Assembly (NCBI GenBank): GCA_963743595.1
Contig: CAVURW010000057.1
Location: 12,332 to 76,331 of the forward strand
From: CAVURW01 sp963743595
GTDB taxonomy: Bacteria; Verrucomicrobiota; Verrucomicrobiia; Methylacidiphilales; UBA1321
DNA: 64,000 nt
Reading direction: 5' to 3'
Below, piece after piece: positions 17,415 to 25,876 of this stretch. The notes under the pieces were generated by a model. It did no database searches and had not been told where the DNA came from. It saw only the letters and a list, made by a program, of their open reading frames with translations. The position numbers and the translations under genes were made by a program. Position 1 is the first letter of the stretch. Every line of letters begins with the position of its first letter.

Positions 17415-18023
17415 TTAGCGGGAGTAGAGCTCGATGACCAACTGTTCGTTGACGATCGGAGCGATCTCTTCGCGGCTTGGGATGCGTTTCACTTCACCCT
17501 TGAAATTGTCTTTATCGAGCGTCATCCAATCGGGCACGGTGGCAACCTGAGTTGCGGCCATACCGCGCGTGGCCATTTGACGCGAGACGGCGTTGTTACG
17601 CACTTCGATTACATCACCCACACGGCAACCGTAGCTGGCGATATCCACTCGGCTTCCATTCACGTTAACGTGACCGTGGCAAACCATCTGCCGGGCGGCC
17701 CGACGTGAATTCGCAAAACCCAGACGAAAAACGATGTTATCGAGACGACCTTCCAGAAGTTGAAGCAGGGTCTCGCCGGTGATACCACGGCGTTGCAGCG
17801 CGGTTTCAAAATAACGGCGGAATTGACGCTCCAAAAGCCCGTACATCAAACGAAGCTTCTGTTTTTCACCGAGCGCCACAGCATATTCCGTCTGTTTGCG
17901 CTTACCTTTTTCACCGTGCATTCCAGGTGGGAAATTGCGGCGTTCCAGCGCTTTGTGAGGACCAAAGAGCGGCACTCCGTAGCGGCGACTTTTCTTAGTA
18001 CGAGGACCTGTATAACGAGCCAT
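17415..18023 (-). CDS. rpsD: 30S ribosomal protein S4
   Basis: The 202-residue primary 16S rRNA binder has the S4 RNA-binding domain RLDNIVFRLGFANSRRAARQ and GHVNVNGSRVDI, and the N-terminal MARYTGPRTKKSRRYG without a zinc Cys cluster. Length is normal. In many bacteria S4 represses its own operon. It lies between rpsK and rpoA. Confidence 0.98.
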   Translation of the reverse strand: MARYTGPRTKKSRRYGVPLFGPHKALERRNFPPGMHGEKGKRKQTEYAVALGEKQKLRLMYGLLERQFRRYFETALQRRGITGETLLQLLEGRLDNIVFRLGFANSRRAARQMVCHGHVNVNGSRVDIASYGCRVGDVIEVRNNAVSRQMATRGMAATQVATVPDWMTLDKDNFKGEVKRIPSREEIAPIVNEQLVIELYSR

Positions 18024-18055
18024 AGTTCAATCTCAAATAAATTCAATACCCAGCG

Positions 18056-18595
18056 CTAGACTCGGCGCTGTTTGCGAGGACGACATCCATTGTGAGGAAC
18101 CGGCGTCTCGTCGATGATCACCGTCACTTCCAAACCAATTGCCTGAAGGGCACGAATCGCGGATTCGCGACCGGTTCCAGGACCCTTTACCTTTACCGAA
18201 ACTTCTTTCAAGCCGTGGCCCATCGCCTGGCGTGATGCGTCTTGCGCAACCACTTGAGCGACGTAAGCTGTCGATTTCTTAGAACCGCGATATCCGCATT
18301 TTCCAGCTGAAGACCAGCCGATCGAGTTACCGCTAAGATCCGTAATCGTCACGATGGTGTTGTTAAACGTCGCATTGATGTGCGCAATTCCGACCGTGAT
18401 GTTCTTACTGCCCTTGGCCTTTACAATCTTCGGCTTTTCAATGTCATTCGGGTCGAGCGATAAGCTCGTCGATACCATTTCTGCCGGCTTCTTTTCCGGA
18501 GCTCCTGCTCCGCCTTTTTTATCGCCACCAGCCTTTTTCGTTCCGGGAGCTTTTTTCTCCGCGGCAGGTGCCTTTGCTTTTGTTTCGTCAGCCAT
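18056..18595 (-). CDS. rpsK: 30S ribosomal protein S11 with N-terminal extension
   Basis: The core (about residues 65-179) carries GIAHINATFNNTIVTITD, GYRGSKKSTAYVAQ, KGPGTGRESAIRAL and the C-terminal HNGCRPRKQRRV. About 55 extra N-terminal residues rich in Lys, Ala, Gly and Pro precede it, so the protein is 179 rather than about 128 residues. The ATG lies 6 bases from the rpsM stop, consistent with coupled translation and a real extension. Confidence 0.97.
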   Translation of the reverse strand: MADETKAKAPAAEKKAPGTKKAGGDKKGGAGAPEKKPAEMVSTSLSLDPNDIEKPKIVKAKGSKNITVGIAHINATFNNTIVTITDLSGNSIGWSSAGKCGYRGSKKSTAYVAQVVAQDASRQAMGHGLKEVSVKVKGPGTGRESAIRALQAIGLEVTVIIDETPVPHNGCRPRKQRRV

Positions 18596-18601
18596 ACCTC
18601 G

Positions 18602-18997
18602 TTAAACCTTTCCTGCCTTAGCGTCCTTGTTCCGTTGCACACCTACCGTCTTCCGCGGACCCTTACGTGTGCGTGCATTCGTTTTTGTACGTTGTCCACG
18701 AACCGGCAATCCACGACGGTGCCGGATACCCCGGTAGCATTGAATTGCCTGAAGGCGCTTCAAATTCTGTTGCAGCTCCCGACGCAAGTCCCCCTCAATG
18801 ATGTACTTGTTTTGCTGGATCACCTGAATGATGCGATTCAGCTGCTGGTCCGTCAGAGCTTTTGCACGCAAATCCGGGCTGATCTCAGCCTGTTCGAGAA
18901 TCTCTTTGGCGCGCGTGGGCCCGATTCCATAAATGTATGGCAAAGAAGCGATAATTCGCTTTTCGCCGGGAATATCAATACCGAGGAGACGAGGCAT
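18602..18997 (-). CDS. rpsM: 30S ribosomal protein S13
   Basis: S13 of 131 residues with MPRLLGIDIPGEKRIIASL, YGIGPTRAKEIL (helix-hairpin-helix) and the basic C-terminal RHRRGLPVRGQRTKTNARTR. It sits in the head of the 30S subunit and contacts tRNA and the 50S bridge. Order rpmJ-rpsM-rpsK is standard. Confidence 0.98.
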   Translation of the reverse strand: MPRLLGIDIPGEKRIIASLPYIYGIGPTRAKEILEQAEISPDLRAKALTDQQLNRIIQVIQQNKYIIEGDLRRELQQNLKRLQAIQCYRGIRHRRGLPVRGQRTKTNARTRKGPRKTVGVQRNKDAKAGKV

Positions 18998-19014
18998 AAT
19001 TCTAAGATCCTAAA

Positions 19015-19131
19015 TTACCCCTGACGCTGCTTCAGCCGGGGGTTCTTTTTGTTAATGATGTAAACGCGCCCCTTCCTGCGGACGACTTGACAGTCCGAGG
19101 TGCGACGTTTAACGGAAGCGCGTACTTTCAT
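19015..19131 (-). CDS. rpmJ: 50S ribosomal protein L36, zinc-ligand-poor form
   Basis: A 38-residue gene read directly from the minus strand: MKVRASVKRR, SDCQVVRRKGRVYII and NPRLKQRQG. Only one of the usual Cys/Cys/Cys/His zinc ligands remains, so this is a non-zinc (C-minus) form. The ATG is 23 bases from the infA stop. Position between infA and rpsM is standard. Confidence 0.95.
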   Translation of the reverse strand: MKVRASVKRRTSDCQVVRRKGRVYIINKKNPRLKQRQG

Positions 19132-19154
19132 ATTGGTACTTCTTTGGTGTTGTG

Positions 19155-19388
19155 CTATTCGTGAAAAACAGAGCTCGAGTCGATTGATTCAACAATGCGA
19201 GCACGAGATAAGTCGTGAGCGTGAAAGGATAACAAAACCCGCTCTTGTGGCAAGAACGTAATTTGATTTTTTTTAATGGTTTTGGAGCAGTTGCCGATCA
19301 CCTCGTGTCCGTTCCTTAGGACGACGCGGTAGACGTACTCCTTGATTCGACTGACAATTCGGCCTTCGGCTCGCAGTTCGGTAGACAT
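19155..19388 (-). CDS. infA: Translation initiation factor IF-1 (divergent)
   Basis: A 77-residue OB-fold protein with EGRIVSRIKEYVYRVVLRNG, HEVIGNCSKTIKKNQITFLP and ERVLLSFHAHDLSRARIV, aligned along the whole IF-1 length but divergent. IF-1 binds the A site of the 30S subunit during initiation. Its ATG lies inside map: the genes overlap by 73 bases in different frames. The next internal Met is too late to keep the fold, so this start is needed. Confidence 0.9.
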   Translation of the reverse strand: MSTELRAEGRIVSRIKEYVYRVVLRNGHEVIGNCSKTIKKNQITFLPQERVLLSFHAHDLSRARIVESIDSSSVFHE

Positions 19389-20125
19389 GTCAAAATTTCC
19401 GGCTCGCCCTCGGTGATCAGCACCGTGTGCTCGAAATGTGAGGAGAGCGTCCCATCCTTAGTGACCACTGTCCAGTTATCGGCCAAAATACGAACGTCCG
19501 CCCCGCCCATGTTCACCATAGGCTCAATCGCCAGAGTCATCCCCGGTTTCAGCAAGACTTTCACTTCTCTCCCGTAGTTCGGGACTTCCGGTTCTTCATG
19601 CAAATTTTTACCGACTCCGTGTCCCGTAAAGTTGCGAACCACCGAATAACCACAGCTGACCACGAATTTCTCAATAGCGTGGGAAATATCGGCCACGCGA
19701 TTGCCCGCCACCGCTTTTTGGATGCCGACCGCCAATGCTTCTTGCGTCTTCTCCAGTAAGCGACTTGTCGAGGGTGCCACCGCTCCGACGGGTACACTCG
19801 CCGCCGTATCGCCGATCCAGCCATTCAGCACCACACCTACATCGAGCTTCACGATATCGCCATACTGTACACGACGACTCCCGCCGATTCCGTGCACAAC
19901 CTCTTCGTTCACCGAGATGCAGATGTGCCCGGGAAATCCGCGATAGTTTAGGAAAGCGCTCCGTCCGCCACGCGCTGCGATCAGCTTTGCAGCTAACGCA
20001 TCGATATCTTTTGTCGTGACCCCCGGTTGTATGGCCTTGCTGAGTTCTTCCAAAACCAAACGAGCCGCCTGGCAGCTCACGCGCATCTGCTTGATGTCAT
20101 CGGCGGATTTGATCGGAACAGCCAT
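19316..20125 (-). CDS. map: Methionine aminopeptidase type I
   Basis: Map removes the initiator Met from nascent proteins. The metal-site blocks are visible: GFPGHICISVNEEVVHGIG, YGDIVKLDVGVVLNGW (Asp ligands), FTGHGVGKNLHEEPEVPNYG (His) and LAIEPMVNMG, SSHFEHTVLI (Glu). The catalytic domain ends near GEPEIL; about 25 extra residues follow and overlap the infA start. It lies between secY and infA, the common order. Confidence 0.97.
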   Translation of the reverse strand: MAVPIKSADDIKQMRVSCQAARLVLEELSKAIQPGVTTKDIDALAAKLIAARGGRSAFLNYRGFPGHICISVNEEVVHGIGGSRRVQYGDIVKLDVGVVLNGWIGDTAASVPVGAVAPSTSRLLEKTQEALAVGIQKAVAGNRVADISHAIEKFVVSCGYSVVRNFTGHGVGKNLHEEPEVPNYGREVKVLLKPGMTLAIEPMVNMGGADVRILADNWTVVTKDGTLSSHFEHTVLITEGEPEILTCLPNCEPKAELSVESRSTSTASS

Positions 20126-20135
20126 TGTCGTGGGA

Positions 20136-21632
20136 TTATAAACCTACAATTAACATCACAGCACCGATCAGCAAAAACAAGCCTACCAAAATAAAAATGT
20201 AGAGAAGACCATCCGGAATGCTGGTGGAGACCATCGGCGTCTCGGCCACAGGCGCGACATCCCGCTTGCTCCAACGGCGGGCGCGGTCCAGGTAGGTATC
20301 GTAGTTGCGATTAAGCTGATGCGTTTCCATTTGCTTCACGGTGTCCAATATAACGCCGATGGTGATGAGGAGACTGGTCCCGCCAAAGAAGGCCGCCGTG
20401 TTGTAGGGAACCTGGAAAAAGTCGGTGATCAAGTGAGGAAGCACCGCAAGAATCGTCAAAAAGATACAGCCCGCGAGTGTGAGCTTGTTCATCAGCTCTT
20501 CCAAAAACTCGGCCGTCGGCGGTCCAGGACGAACATTCGGCACAAAGCCGTTGTTGTTCTTTAGGTTTTCAGCGATTTCCAATGGGTTAAACGTCGTTGC
20601 CACCCAGAAGAACGAGAAGAAGAAAATCATCCCGACGAAGATAATGTAGAAACCCGGACCGCTCCGGGTCGCTTCCAGAATGTTACGGATCACAATGCTC
20701 GTACCGACGGGTAAAGTCGCGAGAATGATCTGCGGAATGGTGATCATCGATTGAGCAAAGATGATCGGCATCGTGGATGCGTAATTGACCTTGAGCGGAA
20801 TAAACGAAGAACTGGATGTCGCCTGGCTGCCGCGTGCCCTCTGAGCATAGCGCACGATGACTCGCCTCACGCCTAAAGTAATGGCGATAGTCCCTGCGAT
20901 GATTAAGAAAAGGAAGAGCAAGATGGGAACGATCAGCACAGGCGTCCCCGGCTTGTCTGCCGTGCCCGAGATCAATTCCCAGCCCTGAGCAAATCCTGAC
21001 GGCATGCGCGAGACGATGTTGATCGTGATGATTAACGAAACACCGTTACCCACACCACGTTCGCTGATCTGCTCGCCCAGCCACATCAGCAGCAAAGTCC
21101 CGGCGGTCATGGAGAGCACTGCCGTGAATTCGAACGAAAAACCGGGGTTTGGCACCAGATCACCGTACTTTTCTACGACGGGAGCGATGTCGCCGAACAA
21201 ATTCCCGCCCTTCGGCGCTTCAACCTGCCGGGCCAATAAAATGCCCTGAAACAGACAAATCCCGATCGTGACGTACCGGGTGTATTGAGTGATCTTTTGC
21301 CGACCACCATCTTCACGAGAGAGCTTGCTGAGCGTCGGCACGATAGCCGTCAACATTTGCATCGCGATACTGGCGCTGATGTAGGGAATAATTCCCAGTG
21401 AAAATATCGCGCAATTTTCCAGCGCTCCACCGGTAAAGATGTTGAACATCCCCACCACGCTATTCGACTGCTTATCAATGACCGTCTTGAAGTACTCTTC
21501 CAAGACCACCACGTTTACGCCAGGACACGGAACCGCCGCTCCAATGCGGACGATCACCACGACCAAAAGCGTAAAAAAGAGGCGTTGCCGAACCTCGGCT
21601 AATTTCAAACAATTCGTTAGGGCCGATAGCAT
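20136..21632 (-). CDS. secY: Protein translocase subunit SecY
   Basis: SecY forms the Sec channel for export and membrane insertion. The 498-residue protein has about ten hydrophobic helices with GGALENCAIFSLGIIPYISA (helix 2), WLGEQISERGVGNGVSLII, and YFYTTTFNPLEIAENLKNN-type cytoplasmic loop sequence (here FWVATTFNPLEIAENLKNNNG). It is longer than the E. coli form (443), mostly in loops. It follows rplO as in most spc operons. Confidence 0.97.
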   Translation of the reverse strand: MLSALTNCLKLAEVRQRLFFTLLVVVIVRIGAAVPCPGVNVVVLEEYFKTVIDKQSNSVVGMFNIFTGGALENCAIFSLGIIPYISASIAMQMLTAIVPTLSKLSREDGGRQKITQYTRYVTIGICLFQGILLARQVEAPKGGNLFGDIAPVVEKYGDLVPNPGFSFEFTAVLSMTAGTLLLMWLGEQISERGVGNGVSLIITINIVSRMPSGFAQGWELISGTADKPGTPVLIVPILLFLFLIIAGTIAITLGVRRVIVRYAQRARGSQATSSSSFIPLKVNYASTMPIIFAQSMITIPQIILATLPVGTSIVIRNILEATRSGPGFYIIFVGMIFFFSFFWVATTFNPLEIAENLKNNNGFVPNVRPGPPTAEFLEELMNKLTLAGCIFLTILAVLPHLITDFFQVPYNTAAFFGGTSLLITIGVILDTVKQMETHQLNRNYDTYLDRARRWSKRDVAPVAETPMVSTSIPDGLLYIFILVGLFLLIGAVMLIVGL

Positions 21633-21665
21633 AAAGGGCGTCTGAGGCGTGTGCTAAGCCTGCGA

Positions 21666-22196
21666 CTAAGCTACGGGCTTGGCCTTTGCTTTCGGCGGCA
21701 GACCACGCAATCCCTTACCCTTAGGCTTCTCCACTTTCTTGGGCACTAGTGAAACGGTTCCACCAGCCTTTTCAATCTTTTCCTTCGCAGCCTCGCTGAT
21801 TGCGTGAACCCTTACTTGAACAGCCTTGGTGATTTCGCCCGTTCCCAGAATCTTGACGCCATCCCACCTGCCCTTCACTAAACCGAGCGAGCGGAACACC
21901 GCTTCATTCAGTTCACCGGTCTCGGTGATGTCATTAATATCGACCAAATTCACCGGGGCAAAGCTGATCTTGAACTGCGCGTTGTTAAAACCGCGCTTGG
22001 GGATACGACGGATGAGCGGCATCTGACCGCCTTCAAATCCGAGTCGGAGCGATCCGCCGGAGCGTGCTTTTTGACCCTTGTGACCTTTACCGGAGGTCTT
22101 TCCGTGACCGGAGCTCTCGCCGCAACCGAGTCGCTTGACACGGTGTGTCGAGCCGGGACGTGGCTTTAATGTGTGAAGCCGAATTTCGTTAGACAT
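21666..22196 (-). CDS. rplO: 50S ribosomal protein L15
   Basis: L15 with the glycine-rich N-terminus RVKRLGCGESSGHGKTSGKG, HKGQKARSGGSLRLGFEGGQ and RRIPKRGFNNAQFK. At 176 residues it carries a longer Lys/Pro-rich C-terminus than usual. It directly follows rpsE: the rpmD (L30) gene normally found between them is absent. Confidence 0.97.
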   Translation of the reverse strand: MSNEIRLHTLKPRPGSTHRVKRLGCGESSGHGKTSGKGHKGQKARSGGSLRLGFEGGQMPLIRRIPKRGFNNAQFKISFAPVNLVDINDITETGELNEAVFRSLGLVKGRWDGVKILGTGEITKAVQVRVHAISEAAKEKIEKAGGTVSLVPKKVEKPKGKGLRGLPPKAKAKPVA

Positions 22197-22226
22197 AATA
22201 AGTAACCTTAAATTGAGATCCTAAAC

Positions 22227-23021
22227 TTACGAGGCGAGCGCTGCTTCAGGAGCCTTTGCCGCTTCCACTTCCCCTGCCTTGGCCTTCGGCTTCAGGCTCT
22301 TTCCGCGAAGCCGTAGAACTGCTTCGATCGGGCGCAGTTGTTTCAGCGCGTTGATTGTGGCGTTAACAACGTTAGCGTGATTGCTGGATCCGAGCGATTT
22401 CGCCAAAATATCGCGAATACCGACCGCTTCAAGGACCGCGCGAACGCCGCCACCAGCGATCACTCCCGTACCTGGAGAAGCTGGACGCAAGAACACACGA
22501 CCGCCACCAGCTTGACCGAGAACTTCATGGGGAATGGTTGCATCCTTGACGCAAATCAATTCCAAGCGCTTGCGAGCCGACTCATTGGCTTTGCGAATCG
22601 CTTCGGTGACCTCGTTCGCTTTACCGAATCCGACGCCCACTTTGCCCTTGCGATCGCCGACGACGACGAGTGCACTGAAGCTGAAACGACGACCACCCTT
22701 AACGACTTTGGCGCATCGATTGATGAAGACCACCTTTTCGATCAAATCGCTCTTCGGCTCGTCATTACGGTTACCACGATTTCCGCGGTTTCCGCCTTGG
22801 CCACCAGGACCGCGTCCGCGTCCCTGACCGCCTTGACCACCCTGTCCGGGTCCACGACGTTGTCCGCCGCCTTGGCCGCCGTAAGGACGACGATCACCCG
22901 ATCCGGGGCGATTGTGTCCGCCCGGTGCAGGAGTCGTCGTTGCTGGAGCAGCTGCCGGCGTGCTCACAGGAGCTGGAGCTGCGGTTACCGCTGTGGTTTC
23001 GTTTTCAGTCTTTGGAGGCAT
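22227..23021 (-). CDS. rpsE: 30S ribosomal protein S5 with long Gly/Arg-rich N-terminal extension
   Basis: The core (about residues 95-264) has EKVVFINRCAKVVKGGRRFS, GVGFGKANEVTEAIRKA, GVIAGGGVRAVLEAVGI and SSNHANVVNAT, the usual S5 signature. The first 95 residues are extra: an Ala/Thr/Pro stretch, then repeated GGQGG, RGRG and RGNRGN units like an RGG box. The E. coli protein is about 166 residues; this one is 264. The extension may bind rRNA or other RNA at the mRNA entry side; that is inference. Confidence 0.96.
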   Translation of the reverse strand: MPPKTENETTAVTAAPAPVSTPAAAPATTTPAPGGHNRPGSGDRRPYGGQGGGQRRGPGQGGQGGQGRGRGPGGQGGNRGNRGNRNDEPKSDLIEKVVFINRCAKVVKGGRRFSFSALVVVGDRKGKVGVGFGKANEVTEAIRKANESARKRLELICVKDATIPHEVLGQAGGGRVFLRPASPGTGVIAGGGVRAVLEAVGIRDILAKSLGSSNHANVVNATINALKQLRPIEAVLRLRGKSLKPKAKAGEVEAAKAPEAALAS

Positions 23022-23042
23022 AATGTAACAGTTCCGATTTAA

Positions 23043-23405
23043 TTAAAATTCTAATCCGCCTTGGCGAGCTGCATCGGCCAAAGCCTTGACCTTGCCGTGA
23101 TATAAAAATCCACCGCGATCAAACACGACCTTTTGCACGTTCTTAGCCTTAGCGCGTTCGGCCAAAACCCGACCGATTTCTTCAGCACCCTTCACGTTCG
23201 GCTTCAACGAAGAATCGGCCAATGCCTTTTCCATCGTGGTCGCACTCGCGATAGTGATTCCGGTCAGGTCATTGATCACCTGCGCACGAATGTGCTGGCC
23301 GGAGAAATTCACCGTCAACCGGGGACGCTCTGCGGTCCCTTTTACCTTTTGGCGAATCCGAACGTGAGTCCGAATGCGCATCGCTTTTTTAGTCAATCTC
23401 GCCAT
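23043..23405 (-). CDS. rplR: 50S ribosomal protein L18
   Basis: The 120-residue 5S rRNA binder has RIRTHVRIRQKVKGTAERPR and VVFDRGGFLYHGKVKALADA, covering the full family length. It lies 10 bases from rplF. Confidence 0.97.
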   Translation of the reverse strand: MARLTKKAMRIRTHVRIRQKVKGTAERPRLTVNFSGQHIRAQVINDLTGITIASATTMEKALADSSLKPNVKGAEEIGRVLAERAKAKNVQKVVFDRGGFLYHGKVKALADAARQGGLEF

Positions 23406-23414
23406 AAAATTCGA

Positions 23415-23957
23415 TTATTTGCTCTGCGCAGTCTTGCCTTCCTTGCGCAAAATTTGCTCGCCGGAGTACCGAACGCCTTTGCCCTTGTAAGGCTCAGGCG
23501 GGTAGTAACCGCGAATGTCAGCGGCTACAGCACCCACTTTTTGTTTATCAGGACCTTCAACCATCACATTGACGTTGTCGGTTACTGTAATTTTGATGTC
23601 ATCGGGAATGTCGTATGCGACGGGATGCGAGAATCCCAAGCTGAGATTCAACACCTTGCCTGCCACGTTCGCTTTGAAACCGACGCCCTGAATCTCCAGC
23701 TTCTTCATGAAGCCTTCATGCGCACCTTGGACAAAGTTTGCCAGGAGCGAGCGGGATAAACCGTGAAGCGCGCGGTGCTGCCGTGTTGCGCCCTTATTCT
23801 CTACAAGGAGTTCTTTGCCCTGTAGCTTTGCGACAATGTCGGAGGGCAGCGTGTGCTGCAGTTTGCCCTTAGGTCCTTCGATCTTCACCAGGGGACCCTG
23901 GATGTTGATCTTCACTTTATCGGGTACCGGTATCGGTTTGATTCCAATTCGAGACAT
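23415..23957 (-). CDS. rplF: 50S ribosomal protein L6
   Basis: L6 of 180 residues with MSRIGIKPIPVPDKV, the repeated alpha/beta domains, and the C-terminal signature EPYKGKGVRYSGEQILRKEG. It sits near the sarcin-ricin loop in the 50S subunit. Position between rpsH and rplR is standard. Confidence 0.98.
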   Translation of the reverse strand: MSRIGIKPIPVPDKVKINIQGPLVKIEGPKGKLQHTLPSDIVAKLQGKELLVENKGATRQHRALHGLSRSLLANFVQGAHEGFMKKLEIQGVGFKANVAGKVLNLSLGFSHPVAYDIPDDIKITVTDNVNVMVEGPDKQKVGAVAADIRGYYPPEPYKGKGVRYSGEQILRKEGKTAQSK

Positions 23958-23976
23958 ACGTTTTCGTCAGTTAAAT

Positions 23977-24378
23977 TTAGTACACTGTGAGCAGCAGTTC
24001 GCCGCCCAAGTTCTGTTTGCGGGCTTGGTGTCCAACCATCACGCCACGCGGAGTGGAGACCACCGAGATTCCCATGCCACCCAAGACGCGCGGAATTTCT
24101 GTTGCGCCGACATATTGCCGACGACCGGGCTTGCTGACGCGAGTAATCTGCGTGATCGAACGGGATTTGCCCGTGCCGCGCAGCTTCATCCGAAGCTTCG
24201 GAATGTTCGGGTTTTCTTTGTCCGAGACCTTTTCCACTTCTGTCAAATAGCCTTCGTTCTTCAGGATATGCGCCACATCGCTCCGAATCCGGGACCACGT
24301 TACCGTTACATCCGAGATCGAAGAACGCGATGCGTTCCGAAGAATCGTTAAAAAATCACCAAGAGGATCTGTTTGCAT
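23977..24378 (-). CDS. rpsH: 30S ribosomal protein S8
   Basis: S8 of 133 residues: DPLGDFLTILRNASRS, the central domain, and the conserved GMGISVVSTPRGVMVGHQAR near the C-terminus. S8 binds the central domain of 16S rRNA and in E. coli represses the spc operon by binding its mRNA. The start is 5 bases after the rpsN stop. Confidence 0.98.
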   Translation of the reverse strand: MQTDPLGDFLTILRNASRSSISDVTVTWSRIRSDVAHILKNEGYLTEVEKVSDKENPNIPKLRMKLRGTGKSRSITQITRVSKPGRRQYVGATEIPRVLGGMGISVVSTPRGVMVGHQARKQNLGGELLLTVY

Positions 24379-24383
24379 TATCG

Positions 24384-24569
24384 TTACCAGCTCGCCTTCG
24401 TCACGCCAGGAATTTCCCCACGCAATGCCAGCTCGCGAAACGCAATACGGCTGAGGCCGAATTTGCGCATGTAGGCGCGCCGACGTCCGGACAACTTACA
24501 CCGGTTGTACGCGCGGGTGGAAAACTTAGCGGGACGCTTTTGTTTTTGGATCCAGGTTTGCTTTGCCAT
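24384..24569 (-). CDS. rpsN: 30S ribosomal protein S14, short form lacking zinc ligands
   Basis: The 61-residue protein has the size and layout of the short zinc S14 (MAKQTWIQKQKRPAKF, RAYMRKFGLSRIAFRELA and GVTKASW). Of the usual four Cys (CxxC...CxxC) only one remains; the others are Ser, Ser and Ala. It is therefore a zinc-free variant of the short type. It occupies the normal place between rplE and rpsH. Confidence 0.95.
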   Translation of the reverse strand: MAKQTWIQKQKRPAKFSTRAYNRCKLSGRRRAYMRKFGLSRIAFRELALRGEIPGVTKASW

Positions 24570-24606
24570 GGGGTTTCTTCGTTTAGAGGCTCTATGCTTT
24601 CGGGGG

Positions 24607-25191
24607 TTAAACGGCCGGGGTTAATTTCCGATCCGAGAAAGGCATACCGAAGAGCGAAAGCAGCTCCTTGGCATCCTCATTTTTCCGGGCTGACGTCACG
24701 ATCGTGATGTCCATACCCAGGTTTCGTTTGATCTTGTCCAATTCCACTTCAGGGAAAATGGTCTGATCTTTCACGCCCAGCGTGTAGTTTCCACGGCCAT
24801 CAAAGGCACGCGGGTTAACGCCACGAAAGTCACGAATACGGGGCAGTGCCGTGCGAATCAATCGTTCGAGAAATTCGTACATGATCCGACCGCGCAGGGT
24901 CACTTTCACGCCGATTTCCTGCCCCTCGCGCAACTTAAAGTTTGCGATGCTCTTGGTCGATTTCGTCTTGATCGGGCGTTGGCCCGTGATCATCTGAACT
25001 TCGTTAAACGCATCTTCCAATGCGACTTTCGTGTCCGTAACCGAACCGATACAGCAGTTCACGACGATCTTCTGGATCTTCGGCACTTCCATCACGTTCT
25101 TAAAACCACGTGCCTGGATCAGAGCCGGGATGATCCGTTCCTTGTACTCAATCGCCATCGTTGCTGGCGGTATCTGGGTAATCGTTGCCAT
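24607..25191 (-). CDS. rplE: 50S ribosomal protein L5
   Basis: L5 of 194 residues, a 5S rRNA and P-site tRNA contact, with VPKIQKIVVNCCIGSVTDTK, TGQRPIKTKSTKSIANFKLR, RDFRGVNPRAFDGRGNYTLG and DITIVTSARKNEDAKELL. It begins 2 bases after the rplX stop. Confidence 0.98.
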   Translation of the reverse strand: MATITQIPPATMAIEYKERIIPALIQARGFKNVMEVPKIQKIVVNCCIGSVTDTKVALEDAFNEVQMITGQRPIKTKSTKSIANFKLREGQEIGVKVTLRGRIMYEFLERLIRTALPRIRDFRGVNPRAFDGRGNYTLGVKDQTIFPEVELDKIKRNLGMDITIVTSARKNEDAKELLSLFGMPFSDRKLTPAV

Positions 25192-25193
25192 AA

Positions 25194-25493
25194 TTACTTC
25201 TTGGCCTTGTCGGCCCGTTTATCAAATTCCTCGGCCAACATCACATTCGAGATGTGCAGTGGACCCTCTTTTTCAATGATTCCGCCTTGGGGATTGCCGG
25301 GCGATTTCGGCACCGCTTTCTTGATCAGGTTCACTCCTTCGATCACGATGCGGCTGCGTTCGCGGAGAATCTCCAACACGCGACCGCGACGGCCACGGTT
25401 CTTACCGCTGGTAACCACGACTTCATCGTTTTTCTTCACGTGAAATTTGGATTGCGGCGACTTCGATTTGTTAACTGGAAATAGGGATGCCAT
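25194..25493 (-). CDS. rplX: 50S ribosomal protein L24
   Basis: L24 of 99 residues with the KOW motif VKKNDEVVVTSGKNRGRRG, then VEGVNLIKKAVP-type sequence and GGIIEKEGPLHISNVML. It initiates 50S assembly. Standard place between rplN and rplE. Confidence 0.97.
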   Translation of the reverse strand: MASLFPVNKSKSPQSKFHVKKNDEVVVTSGKNRGRRGRVLEILRERSRIVIEGVNLIKKAVPKSPGNPQGGIIEKEGPLHISNVMLAEEFDKRADKAKK

Positions 25494-25498
25494 GGTCG

Positions 25499-25864
25499 TT
25501 ATACCACCTCCGGGGCGAGCGAGATGATTTTCATAAAATTCTTTTCGCGCAATTCACGAGCGACAGGTCCAAAGATGCGTGTACCACGAGGATTCAGATC
25601 CTTATCGATGATCACAACAGCGTTGTTATCGAAGCTCAGGTAGGAACCATCCGCTCGGCGAATCTTTTGCCGTGTGCGAACGACGACAGCACGCACCACG
25701 TCGCTCTTCTTCACCGTTCCATCGGGGGCGGCTTCCTTCACGTTCGCCGTTATGATGTCACCGATCTGCGCGTGCAGCGTCTTTTTGCCAATCACGCCGA
25801 TCATCGTTGCACGGCGGGCACCCGTGTTGTCGGCCACATCTACCCAGGAGCGAATCTGAATCAT
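25499..25864 (-). CDS. rplN: 50S ribosomal protein L14
   Basis: L14 of 121 residues: MIQIRSWVDVADNTGARRA, VVRTRQKIRRADGSYLSFDN and GTRIFGPVARELREKNFMKI. The length is exactly as expected for this highly conserved protein at the 30S-50S interface. Confidence 0.98.
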   Translation of the reverse strand: MIQIRSWVDVADNTGARRATMIGVIGKKTLHAQIGDIITANVKEAAPDGTVKKSDVVRAVVVRTRQKIRRADGSYLSFDNNAVVIIDKDLNPRGTRIFGPVARELREKNFMKIISLAPEVV

Positions 25865-25876
25865 AGTCGTTAGTCC

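Noticed and set aside
21666..23021. rpmD (L30) between rpsE and rplO
   Set aside because: The 30-base gap between the two genes cannot hold it and no short frame in the spc region matches; it appears absent from this operon.
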